Below, piece by piece: positions 11,496 through 20,867 of a DNA stretch of 64,000 nucleotides. Within the stretch, counting starts at the first letter, position 1; every line of letters begins with the position of its first letter. Origin of the DNA: Nephrocerus scutellatus (taxonomy: Eukaryota; Arthropoda; Insecta; Diptera; Pipunculidae); contig OX352761.1 in NCBI GenBank assembly GCA_947095585.1, forward strand, positions 85,626,419 to 85,690,418, written 5' to 3'. The notes under the pieces are model-generated. The model ran no database searches. It worked only from the letters and a program-made list of their open reading frames with translations, and was not told the origin of the DNA. The translations under genes were made by a program, and so were the position numbers.

Positions 11496-12238
11496 TAGTC
11501 GATACAGATAGTTGACAAAGCGAGACAGAGGAGTTAATGGGGTCAGTTGTGAAGATAAGGTCTAATTGCCTACCCATGTAGGTAGGGACGCCACTAACTT
11601 GGCATATAGACTTGAGTCTGTAAGCCGATCTACGAAAAGACATTCCTTAGTTGAGTTGGGATTTGAAGCGATGAAAAAGCATTCATCATCCGATTGAGTC
11701 AAATGCAGTTGAGGCAAATTAAAGTCGCCGAAGATATGAATGTCGTCAAGGGAGTCAGATAAGTCGATTATTTGGTCAATGGTGTCGATAGCAAGTTGGT
11801 AGGATTCGATAGGTTGGGCCGGTTGAATGTAACAACACATAACGTACAGGGACCTACGGGGGAGTGTTATTTTTATTGAAACGAAATCAAGCTTAGAGGA
11901 CGAAGAAATAGCGATGAGAGACGAGTCGATGGCTAGCAAGACGCCTCGACAGGGAGAGTCTATCTTAGGCAGGTAAGATCGTCATCACGAAAAACATTAA
12001 ATGTAGGAGGGAATAACTCCTGGTTCCTTATGTCCGGGATTAGTATGTTTTCAGTCAGGGCATATATATCGAATGGAAGGGCATGAGATTGGCGCATAAC
12101 ATCACGGGTTTTCGAGCATAGGCCTCTTACGTTCTGGTTGTTAAAGATAAGTGGAAAGTTATGATGAGGTGTAAGGGAGGGTGGTTGAATTGTTGTCAAT
12201 GGTGGTAAATTAGGGACGAACAAATTTGTTTTGGTCAA
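11407..12238 (-). pseudogene. Jockey-type ORF2: apurinic-like endonuclease
   Basis: Three overlapping frames (11,960-12,238; 11,562-11,939; 11,407-11,643). They carry, in order, the endonuclease motifs NQNVRGLCSK (metal-binding Asn), IYALTE (catalytic Glu), HIFGDFNLPQ (Asp/Asn) and a final RQLDLIFTT region. Order and spacing are those of a non-LTR endonuclease that nicks target DNA to prime reverse transcription. Two frameshifts break it near 11,950 and 11,600. Confidence 0.75.
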
Positions 12239-12428
12239 ACGGCTCTGTTGGAGATTCTTTTAGATAGTTGCCGAAAGCGCCAAGGTCGTCTGCGGCTGAG
12301 CCTCTCATATTTTTAAGATAGAGACGTATGTTTTCAACCTGGTCATCTTGGCCCACGACTCTTTTACAGCCAGTGGCTATTGTAGACTTGACTATATAAA
12401 ACTCAAACATCGATAGTGGGTAAAGCAA
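12210..12428 (-). pseudogene. Possible ORF1 C-terminus of the Jockey-type element
   Basis: A 72-codon frame ending just inside the endonuclease frame (28-bp overlap), with the words KRVVGQDDQVENIRLYLKNM and LGAFGNYLKESP. Overlapping ORF1/ORF2 boundaries are usual in this group, so this is plausibly the end of ORF1, but it has no zinc knuckle and I do not recognise the sequence. Confidence 0.35.
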
Positions 12429-12559
12429 GTAATCATTTTGTTAATCCGGCGTAGCTTGTCCTAATGTCCTAAAGTAGTAGAAGTAGAACGGTATTTTTTC
12501 AACAGGTCTTGGTTCCTTTAAAGCATTAACACCTCGCGGGCTTAATTAACATTCTTGTT

Positions 12560-12660
12560 AATTTTGTAAAATATTTGTATGGGAGCTAAAATATTTGTAT
12601 GGGAGTCCCTTGACTCGAGGCCCGAGGGGCCCCAAATTAAATTTTAATAGATAGTATTTA
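12560..12660 (-). mobile_element. Helentron-type repeat fragment
   Basis: Contains AATATTTGTATGGGAG twice and then CCCCAAATTAAATTTTAATAGA, matching part of a monomer of the family seen in reverse orientation near 57,895-57,940. A scrap of about one monomer without either terminus. Confidence 0.55.
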
Positions 12661-13001
12661 TTATTTCTGAATGTATTGTTGTTACATGTGTGCATTTAAG
12701 AAACACCATTTCCATTCAAGTTGTTTTTATGGAAAGCAACGTGGTAGTGTTAGTAAAAAGAGGAATAAATCTGTCAAAATGTACAGATCGGCAAGTGATG
12801 ATCGCAATCTGGGCCGATTTTTTGGGAAAAGAAAATTGTTTTACATATGGAACTATCCGTTTTATTCGAAATTATTTTTTACTGCTACTCCAATTTCTAT
12901 TACTGTCTTAATTAAATGAAAAAATGACTACAAAAATATAAATTAATGAGCGCAGCAATAACGTGAGAGGTGGGACCGAAAAAAAATACTTTTAGTGTTT
13001 C
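12661..13001. other. Spacer, no gene recognised
   Basis: Two overlapping short plus-strand frames (12,671-12,919) with no recognisable motif. AT-rich. Confidence 0.45.
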
Positions 13002-13068
13002 TGGGATTCGAAACTCGAACCTCCTGCTAAAAAGTTCAACGCACTAACCAATAAGGCCACGGCGCCCA
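13002..13068 (-). repeat. tRNA-like SINE head, copy 1
   Basis: On the minus strand it begins GGGCGCCGTGGCC and continues with an A-box-like TGGCCTTATTGGTTAGTGCG and a B-box-like GGTTCGAGTTTCGAATCC. It lacks a complementary acceptor 3' end, so it is not an intact tRNA gene. The same GGGCGCCGTGGC start occurs at 48,256-48,315, which suggests a tRNA-derived SINE family with internal RNA polymerase III promoter remnants. Confidence 0.55.
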
Positions 13069-13369
13069 TTTGTTATACATTACTTATGCAAAAAAATGTT
13101 TTTATGTTTATTTTATACACTTTATGTTAGCTTTGGGAAAAGTAATTGTGTAAAAAATCTTCATGTGTTTAGCTTGATGTCTAAAACTGTTCAAAATCTT
13201 GTCGATGAATTCAATGTCATCCTTTACCCATTTCCGATGAACACTGAACCGTAGAATTCTTCTACATTATCAAATATGTAATTCATTTCATCTATGGGTA
13301 TGCATTACCACCGATCAAGGAAGTTTAAACATAAGCTCGAACAAATTTGTTCGACATTGCGTCGCGAGC

Positions 13370-13648
13370 ATGTATCGAACATCGAAAATCGGTTTGATCG
13401 AACAACGAACGCAAAGACATTTGATCGCTTATAATCAAACAAGTTTATTTTTGGCCACGCTATCGCAAAGAAAAATAAAGACTTATAAACCGACTGACAG
13501 ACACAAGAAAGTTAATATAAAAGCATTTAAAATTATGCAATGCGAAGAAGAATTAATAAATGAAGTGTATTTAAATAAAACTTTGTTGGACAAACCAAGG
13601 AAAGCCAATATGGAGGGGATTGGACCAGTGGTCATGGTTATGTTTTGA
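13370..13648 (+). other. Orphan 92-codon open frame, unrecognised
   Basis: Encodes a basic, Lys-rich peptide (KKVNIKAFKIMQCEEELINE, KPRKANMEGIG). Composition is less AT-biased than the surroundings and codon use looks protein-like, but I do not recognise it and no continuation is visible. It ends inside a copy of the G/T-rich dispersed repeat. It may be an exon or transposon scrap, or chance. Confidence 0.2.
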
Positions 13649-13735
13649 TGTGGTGGAAGGGGGTTATCCGCGGAGAGTGGGTTGCGGTCGGTCAGTGGTG
13701 TGGGGATGGTGGTTTAGTCAGTTGGTCAGCTAGTA
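13627..13735. repeat. G/T-rich dispersed repeat, copy 4
   Basis: GTGGTGGAAGGGGGTT, GGTCGGTCAGTGG and GGTTTAGTCAGTTGGTCAG words as in the three other copies. The AAACGCCG tail is absent here. Confidence 0.45.
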
Positions 13736-13879
13736 CCTTTATATTTTTGATTCTAAGTTGCAAATGCAAATGAATTTAAAAAAAATTATTGTTATTAAAA
13801 AAAAAGTAAATGTAAAAAAACATCGTTTTTCGGGTACAAACTTTTATATATACATCGAAACATACATCTGTACTTTTGA

Positions 13880-14137
13880 CCACTTTGAGGTCCTTTTTAA
13901 CCACCTTGCACATGACCTAGAGAGCTGGAATTTTGTGAGTGTCCAAGTCCAAAATAGCATTTTTTATATTCCGAGACGCGTGTCGCATGTGGTGCGTTTG
14001 ATGGGTTCAACAACGTTTTTTTCTACTTCTTTGAGGTCCTTTTTAACCATTTTCCTCAGGACCTAGAGAGCGTTGTAAGCGTCTAAGCCCAAAATATCAT
14101 TATTTATATTCCACGTATGACGCGTGTGAAACGTGTG
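13880..14137 (+). repeat. Tandem repeat (about 150-bp unit) that hosts the BEL insertion
   Basis: Two units each contain TTTGAGGTCCTTTTTAACCA, then a GACCTAGAGAG word, a GTCCAAGTCCAAAATA-like word and CGCGTGT. A third unit, with TTTTTGAGGTC and ACTTAGAGGGCTGAAATTTT, lies at 23,310-23,470, immediately beyond the other end of the BEL element. The retrotransposon therefore interrupted a pre-existing tandem array. Confidence 0.65.
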
Positions 14138-14400
14138 TGTCCATGTAAAATTACGCGTGTTGCACACCGTCGCGGTAATTCGGACATCGAATCTATGGAA
14201 GCTACCAAAATTAAATTAAAATAAAAAAGCGACACGGCCTATTATAAATCAATCGAATTTATTGCCAAAAAACAAACTGTGTAATATAATATAGCCAGAT
14301 TTAATGTGTAATTGTAATGTTCGATTAAGAAGCACAAGCAAAAATGTAAGCCAAATGGACAAATCTGATGGTTGAGTTGCCATTTCCGTAATATTGAACA
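14138..14400 (-). repeat. BEL 3' LTR
   Basis: Reads from TGTTCAATATTACGG to its TGGACA end on the minus strand, and is nearly identical to the other LTR except that it lacks about 100 bp (the segment around 23,155-23,258 of the 5' LTR). It has a minus-strand AATAAA near 14,258-14,263 that could serve as polyadenylation signal. Confidence 0.9.
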
Positions 14401-14412
14401 TCCTCCCCGGCT
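14401..14412 (-). promoter_or_regulatory. BEL polypurine tract
   Basis: Immediately internal to the 3' LTR the minus strand reads CCGGGGAGGA, a purine-rich run in the position used to prime plus-strand DNA synthesis. Confidence 0.6.
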
Positions 14413-14430
14413 GGACAGGTATGTTCAGGA

Positions 14431-16152
14431 CTATTCTAGTAGTTTGCACACCTTTTGTATTGGTCGAGTGCATTCGCCAGTTGCGTGCTTGATAGTAACC
14501 ACACGAACTAAGCCATCTGGTCCAGGATGTAAAGCAATTATTTTGCCAAGTCGCCAATGTGTTGCTGGAAGGTTTTCATCGCGTATGAGCACAATATCTT
14601 TGAGCTGCAAATCAGTATTGCCTCTATGCCATTTTGATCGTTGTTGGAGGGTGCTGAGATATTCATCATGCCATCTGCGCCAAAAGTGTTCTTGCATTTG
14701 CCGAAGTTGGCGCCAATATGATAACCGATTTGTTGGTAAATCTGTTATGGGTTTGTCTGGTATAGCAATGATTGGTCGGCCAATTAGAAAATCAGCAGGT
14801 GTAAGTGCCAGTTGGTCATCCTGAGAGTCATGTAAAGCCACAAGGGGTCGAGAATTTAGGCATGCCTCCACATGAACCAATAGAGTGTGTAGTTGATCAT
14901 AATATAGTGAGTTATTGCCAATGATGCGCAGTAGATGTTTCTTAGCGGACTTAACTGCCGCCTCCCATAGCCCGCCATGATGTGGAGCCCTTGGAGGTAT
15001 AAAGTGCCATTGTGTACCTCTATTTGCCAGCTGCTGTTGAGAGTATTCGTTATGCCAATGTTGTAGATCCTCTGTAATTATTCGGTTAGCGCCTGTAAAT
15101 GCTGTAGCGTTGTCACTATATAGTTCATGACATGGTCCACGTCGACTGATGAAACGTGTAAATACGTTGATGAATGCCTCCGAAGTTAAATCTTCCGCCA
15201 ATTCTATATGAACTGCTTTAGTTGCCATACATATGAAAATAGCCACATATGTCTTTTTCTCAGTGCGTACTCGCTTTGCGCCAATGCGTATGTTGAATGG
15301 GCCACAATAATCAATGCCTGCCACCGAGAATGGTGGTGTCGGTGGCACTCTTGCTCTTGGAAGTGAAGCCATACGTTGTGTTGCCATTTTGTGCTGATGC
15401 CGTCTGCAAGTTGTACAGGAATGAATGCATTGTTTTACCAGAGTGCGCAAATGCGGAATCCAATACTTCCGCCTAAGAGTGTGTAGCATCAGCTGTATGC
15501 CACCATGTAGGGTATCACGATGTGTCTGCCATATGATCAGTTTTGTGAATTTGCCATCTTTCGCCAAAATGACTGGGTGTTGTTGTTCCGTTCCAATGCC
15601 TGCGTTTTCCAATCGCCCTGAAACTCTGAGCAAGCCAGTTGTCGAATCTTGGTATGGTGCCAAGGAAATGATTTTGCTTGAAGGTGAAATATTCTGACCT
15701 TTATGCAGTTGTGAGAGTTCCGAATAGAAGGACTGATGCTGTTCTACCCGTATGTGCCATTGAGTTGCCATCTCCAATTCCTTCGCGCATACAGGTTGTT
15801 GCCTGTATCCACGATGAGCCTTTTTCCAACGAAATATAAATGCTGTTGTTCGAAGTAATTTGCCAAGATTGCTAAATCTCTCGACTAATGGGATTTCAAT
15901 TCTCCTGCCATCCTTCAAATAACCTGTCTGCAATGAACATGAATGTGTTGTCTGAGCCAATTTTGATGCGGTTAGTTTCATTTCAGCTTCTATCGATTCT
16001 GCCTCCTGTGCTGTGAGAGTGTGGAGTAATGACATTGGAATATGGTCAGGTAACGGACCTTGCCACCAAATTGTATGATTAGCCAATGCTGCTGGACTGA
16101 GCCACGACTTGCACAATCGGCTGGATTGCACTGAGTGCGGATATGATTCCAA
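14431..16152 (-). pseudogene. BEL Pol: integrase with C-terminal domain
   Basis: A 573-codon open frame and the longest intact piece of Pol in this element. It begins in the region after RNase H, then has a zinc-binding segment (HTLRRKYWIP, CIHSCTTC) at about residues 225-250, followed by the integrase core with the catalytic residues in IDYCGPF (Asp), YSDNATAF (Asp) and HHGGLWEAAVK (Glu). A C-terminal domain typical of BEL/Pao integrases follows (NSRPLVAL, TPADFLIGRP, WRRWHDEYLSTLQ, DIVLIRDENLP, WRLGKIIALHPG). Integrase inserts the cDNA copy into the genome. The start Met is not the native start; Pol is continuous upstream but a frameshift near 16,090-16,150 separates it. Confidence 0.9.
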
Positions 16153-16682
16153 TGGTCCAAGTTTGAGTGCTCTTGTATAAATGCCACCCTTGATGCTACA
16201 TATTGTTTCAGCTGTGAAGGATATTTACGAATCCAATGTAGAACAATTCTCGAGTCACTCCAAAGTGTGTACGGAAGTGCTTCCAAATACAAAGCCACGC
16301 GCGTATCCGTTAAAAGGTCGGTGAGTAAGTGAGCTGCACAAAGCTCAAGCCTGGGTATTGTGATGGTTTTAATTGGAGCCACCTTTGTCTTTGCTGCGAT
16401 GATCCGGGTTACATGGTTGCCATCTTTCTGCCTGGTGCTGAGATATATGACAGCAGCGTAGGCCTTACTGCTGGCATCACAAAAGCCATATAAACATGAT
16501 GATGTTTCTGGAGAGAAGCCAAGCCAACAAGGTATCCGAATTACTTCCACTTGTTTAAGTTGATTCCGAAAAGTGAGCCATTCATTGAGCAATTCAAATG
16601 GTACTGGTTCATCCCATCCCAAGCCAGCCTGCCACAGTTTTTGAATAATGATTTTTGCCACGATTACGATGGGTGATAACAT
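15990..16682 (-). pseudogene. BEL Pol: RNase H domain
   Basis: Contains the RNase H signature YGFCDASSKAYAAV, then LELCAAHLLTDL (Glu) and LWSDSRIVLHWI (Asp), followed by PADCASRG. In BEL/Pao these follow the reverse transcriptase connection domain. It overlaps the integrase frame by about 160 bp because a frameshift after ADCASRG moves the reading into that frame. Confidence 0.88.
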
Positions 16683-16751
16683 ACCGGTTGGATCGTATAA
16701 TCTTGCTGCATCACTGAGTATTTGCCTTTTGGTGTTAGATGGATGTTCATC

Positions 16752-17156
16752 TTAGCGCACCCGATAGAATAATGTATCAGTTGATGAATTCCAATGCAAG
16801 CCAAGGACTGTTGTTTCCGCTAGCTGCAACTCCATTTCGTTTGTGCCAGATTTATGTGAAAAATGTGCCAAAACTTTAGTGTCGTTTGTTCTCCACTTAC
16901 GTAGATGAAGATGCCCTTCTCGAAGGACTGATGCCACGTCATCTCCCAATTGAATTGCCTGTTGAACTGTAGAAACGCTGGTAAGGTAGTCATCCACATA
17001 AAAGTCATTGAAGATGCTCTGACGAGCAGCCATGATTCTTGAATCCTCTATAAGTTTATGACAATGATCTATGCCACACTGCTGCATTGTCCGAATAGCC
17101 AGATACGGTCCACTTGCTGTGCCATAAGTGACCGTTGCCAGTTGATATGTACGCAA
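16752..17156 (-). pseudogene. BEL Pol: reverse transcriptase palm
   Basis: Holds the catalytic motif FYVDDYLTS and KWRTNDTKVL. Upstream, the frame is shifted relative to 17,181-18,101 near position 17,180; downstream, a stop codon at about 16,752 separates it from RNase H. The YVDD box itself is intact. Confidence 0.88.
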
Positions 17157-17180
17157 TGGGTCATCAGCTGACTCTCGCCA

Positions 17181-18117
17181 TTATATCTGTTGCCATTGTC
17201 GATGCCTTGGATCCACACGTACCTGTCTGAACATTTTCTCGACGTCAGCTGTGATTGCAATACCAAAAAGCCTAAACCGATGGATAATGTTCACCAACAA
17301 TTCTTGAATTGGTGGGCCAGCCAATTGTGTGTCGTTCAATGAGATGCCATTTGTTGTTTTCGCAGACGCGTTGAAGACTACCCTGAACTTACTGGTTACA
17401 GCGTGATGTGGAATAAAATACACTTGTGATGGATCGCTATGTTGTCTTTGAGCTAGATGCATATGGCCAAGCTGTTCATATTCTCGCATAAATGCCACGT
17501 ATTTTTGTTTGAGTTCAGGATCGGAAGCCAATTTTCGTTCCAATTGGTAAAATTGTCTGAGAGCCAGTTGATGTGATGAGCCAAGGGCTGGTGCGTCCGG
17601 TCGGAATGGCACCTGCACCATATAGAAGCCATTTTTTAGCCGCCTGTGTGTTCGTATGAAGATCTGCTCGCAATGATCAGGAAAGGATGAATCGCAATCC
17701 CTCTGATGAATGTCATCTCCAGCAAAAATGGTTCGCAACAATTCGTCTAGCCGTTGATCCTCATCGCTCGTGCGTAGAATTCTTGACTGAAATGCTAGTG
17801 TGCCTGCCTGAGTCGCTTCAGCTGGGCCAAAAATCACCCAACCAAGATGAGTACGTTGTGCCACTGGTTCATTAGCCTCGCCTCGTATGATGCCTTCCAT
17901 GATGAGTTGCCCCCATATATCTGCGCCAATCAATGCATCGATCCTGCTAGTCTTTCCAAATGTGACGTCTGCTAGGGATATGTTGCGTAGATGCTGCCAA
18001 CAATGATCTGCCACCCTTGCCACAGGTGTTGGTGATGTGATAGATGTAATGATATGAAATTTTATTTGTAGTTGGAATGATGGTTCAACAATTGATCTCA
18101 TCTGGACTTCTGCTCGG
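17181..18117 (-). pseudogene. BEL Pol: protease tail and reverse transcriptase N-half (distal copy of duplication)
   Basis: Begins in the segment after the protease (MRSIVEPSFQLQIKFHI), continues through LIGADIWGQL and HLGWVIFGP to the start of the reverse transcriptase (FIPHHAVTSKFRVVFNASA, AGPPIQELLVNII, ITADVEKMFRQVRV). Positions 17,378-18,117 are duplicated almost exactly at 19,886-20,625. This distal copy is the one that continues into the rest of Pol. Confidence 0.9.
17378..18117 (-). repeat. 740-bp direct repeat within BEL, distal copy
   Basis: Same length and nearly the same sequence as 19,886-20,625; I see only a few substitutions (for example near 17,560, 17,745 and 17,824). The two copies bracket a 1,768-bp segment. 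Confidence 0.9.
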
Positions 18118-18348
18118 TACTTTAGAAATACATTAGAGAGTGGATATATACCATTAATATTAGAGCCCCCTTCACTTCAAATTTTTAAAACTGCACTGCA
18201 ACCCAACAACAAAACAACCCTAATCGTAAAGCAAGCAGCACTGCTCAAAGTGCACCACGCACACAGAACACAGTCATCATAGTATGACATGATCTGATGC
18301 CGCTATATGGGATCTATGGCCCGACCACTCTCAAATTTTAATAGAAAG
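18118..18348. other. Unassigned segment between BEL repeat and RTE piece
   Basis: About 230 bp not related to BEL. The end (near 18,322-18,350) contains CTCAAATTTTAATAGAAAGT, matching a Helentron-type monomer in reverse orientation near 57,915. The rest is unrecognised. Confidence 0.45.
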
Positions 18349-19885
18349 TATTGTCACCGGAAGGCGGTCAGCCATCAGCAGAAATAGGGGGAATAACACA
18401 GAATGCTCTAGAATTGCATGTGGCCGTAACTATCTCTGAATGGTGGAAGTGCGATCAAGCCTCCACGTGGTGGCCGCTGGTCATTTTCCTCCAATGCAGG
18501 AAAAGCTGAATGATCGGGCTAGTCCCTTCAAAGTAAGGTTGGCGCAAGGCCAATAACCTCGCCCGTAAAAAATTATTATTACGGAACCCAAAATCAGCCT
18601 CGGATACACTGATGAACGACGACGACCACGGCAACGAAAACGGCTAAACGATTTAAGAATTTTCTCATGGAACGTACGCTCACTGTACAGAGCTCAAGCT
18701 GCACAGCAGCTAGCCGATACCCTGTCCAAATATAATACTGACTTAACAGCAATTCAGGAGATGCGGTGGACAGGGAATGGTGTCCTACAAAAATCAGAAT
18801 ATGACATATATTACAGCTGTCACGCAAGGCATCATGTGCTCGGGGTGGGGTTTCTAGTCAGCAAAAGAATGAAACCCACCGTTATCGGCTTTAATGCAGT
18901 AAATGAACCGCTCTGCACCCTTCGCGTGCGGGGCAAATTTAAAAACATAAGCCTCATAAACGTTCACGCACCTACAGAGGATTCCCCAGATGATGAAAAA
19001 GAAGAATTCTTTGAATAAGTCGAACTCGAACTCCATGCCTGCCCTCAGTATGATGTAAAAATCATTCTGGGGGATATGAATGCTAAAATAGGTAGGGAGC
19101 CAGTATTCGGTACATTGGCACCCATAGCTTACACGAGAACACTAATGACAATGGACAACGAGTCATAGAGATGGCAGCAAGCAATAATTTGGTCGTTGCG
19201 AGTACAAGGTTTGCGCGTAAAAATATCCACAAAGCCACATGGGTATCTCCTGATGGAGCCACTCACAACCAGATAGACCACATGTTGATAGACCGCCGCC
19301 ACAACCCGAACCTGATGACGGTACGAACGTACCGATGTGCCAACGTCGACTCGGACCACTATCTTGTTGGTATGGTGCTACGAGCGCGGATTGCATGATC
19401 ACGGAAGACTGCATCCGCGAATCAGATTCGAGTCAACACGGCTGCCCTTCGCAAGGAAGAGACCAGAAACAACTACGGTCAAGATATAGGACTCGCCCTA
19501 AATGCAGGGAGAGTACGTCCTGGGGCTGAGATGTCGGGCGTAGAAGAGAAATGGATACGCCTTAAAAATACTGTCATTAGTACTGCTGACTCCATCTTAG
19601 GCAGTAGTCGTAGAGATCGAAACGACTGGTTCGATGACGAATGTAAGCTAGCGACTGAACATAAGAATGTTGCGTACCGAGCAATGCAACAATCTCATAG
19701 AACGCGGGCACGCGAAGACGATAGAAAAGAGCTTAGAAGATATGAAAAAATAGTTCACCGGCGAATGAAAGCAGCCTGGGAGAAGAATCTCGTCCGTGAA
19801 CTGGAACAGTACAGAGAGCAAGGACCGCACCAGGCGCGGAAGTTCTACCAAAGGGCCCGCGGTATGACGCAATATCTACCCTGAA
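18349..19885 (+). mobile_element. RTE-clade non-LTR element, 5' piece (endonuclease and linker only)
   Basis: Plus-strand piece opposite in orientation to the surrounding BEL element. It has a leader of about 250 bp and then the RTE endonuclease, beginning at NDLRIFSWNVRSLYRA, but stops before the reverse transcriptase. Losing the 3' end is unusual, because target-primed insertion normally removes the 5' end. The right junction has a repeat of TACCCTGAAC shared with BEL. Confidence 0.82.
18610..19884 (+). pseudogene. RTE endonuclease and linker
   Basis: Frame 1 (to 19,016) carries SWNVRSL, LTAIQEMRWTG (catalytic Glu) and NVHAPTEDS. After a stop it continues with IILGDMNAKIG, shifts frame near 19,105, and resumes with VIEMAASNNLVVASTRF, IDHMLIDRR and NVDSDHYLVGMVL (SDH motif). 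A second frame from 19,531 encodes the linker, including NDWFDDECKLATEHKN, and a Lys/Arg/Glu-rich stretch. This order matches RTE endonucleases related to those often labelled craniofacial development protein 2-like. There is no reverse transcriptase. Confidence 0.85.
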
Positions 19886-20625
19886 CTACCCTGAACTTAC
19901 TGGTTACAGCGTGATGTGGAATAAAATACACTTGTGATGGATCGCTATGTTGTCTTTGAGCTAGATGCATATGGCCAAGCTGTTCATATTCTCGCATAAA
20001 TGCCACGTATTTTTGTTTGAGTTCAGGATCGGAAGCCAATTTTCGTTCCAATTGGTAAAATTGCCTGAGAGCCAGTTGATGTGATGAGCCAAGGGCTGGT
20101 GCGTCCGGTCGGAATGGCACCTGCACCATATAGAAGCCATTTTTTAGCCGCCTGTGTGTTCGTATGAAGATCTGCTCGCAATGATCAGGAAAGGATGAAT
20201 CGCAATCCCTCTGATGAATGTCATCTCCAGCAAAAATGGTTCGCAACAATTCGTCAAGCCGTTGATCCTCATCGCTCGTGCGTAGAATTCTTGACTGAAA
20301 TGCTAGTGTGCCTGCCTGAGTCGCTTCAGCTGGCCCAAAAATCACCCAACCAAGATGAGTACGTTGTGCCACTGGTTCATTAGCCTCGCCTCGTATGATG
20401 CCTTCCATGATGAGTTGCCCCCATATATCTGCGCCAATCAATGCATCGATCCTGCTAGTCTTTCCAAATGTGACGTCTGCTAGGGATATGTTGCGTAGAT
20501 GCTGCCAACAATGATCTGCCACCCTTGCCACAGGTGTTGGTGATGTGATAGATGTAATGATATGAAATTTTATTTGTAGTTGGAATGATGGTTCAACAAT
20601 TGATCTCATCTGGACTTCTGCTCGG
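19886..20625 (-). repeat. 740-bp direct repeat within BEL, proximal copy
   Basis: Partner of 17,378-18,117, of the same length with no visible indel. The proximal copy is continuous upstream with protease and Gag, and ends at the junction with the RTE piece. Confidence 0.9.
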
Positions 20626-20862
20626 CCTCGAGTATATTCACAAATGTTATTGCCAATGCCTTCAACCTGTACCGCATATCTTTCTCGCGGTAGAGCCAAT
20701 TGATTGAAGAAACGGGAAGAAATGAAACTGACTTATGATCCTGGATCACAGAGTAGTCGACAAGATTGTCTATTGCCAAAATGATCAATGAGATCGACTT
20801 GTGCCGTCGCCAAAAGTATGATACGATTACTAGTAGTAACCGTGAATGTCTTAAATAAGTTG
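19886..20862 (-). pseudogene. BEL Pol: protease and start of reverse transcriptase (proximal copy)
   Basis: From about 20,840 downward the minus strand encodes an aspartic protease: TAQVDLIDHFG, then CDPGS at the active-site position, followed at once by a TAA stop (about 20,739-20,741) before VSFISSRFFNQLALPRE. The frame then runs open to the truncated reverse transcriptase start (HHAVTSKFRVV). The active-site Asp is present but followed by Pro, not the usual Ser/Thr, and the stop would prevent a functional protease. Confidence 0.82.
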
Positions 20863-20867
20863 CTGAG

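Larger units (their letters stand above)
9551..12430 (-). mobile_element. Jockey-superfamily non-LTR retrotransposon, near full-length ORF2 but decayed
   Basis: Minus-strand element with a short poly(T) at 9,551-9,558, a roughly 200-bp 3' UTR, and ORF2 from the endonuclease N terminus (NQNVRGLCSK) to the C-terminal tail. It is cut into at least five frames. It is unrelated at sequence level to the CR1-like copies beside it. The style of the reverse transcriptase (SGVSQGSHLGALLF) and the tail (LEYASQAWSPYH, LPPYQDRPNL) fits the Jockey superfamily; the exact clade is left open. Confidence 0.8.

Noticed and set aside
13002..13068. Functional tRNA gene
   Set aside because: The T-arm region is distorted and the 3' half of the acceptor stem is missing.
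14372..14824. 150-codon plus-strand frame
   Set aside because: Antisense shadow of BEL integrase with no coding features of its own.
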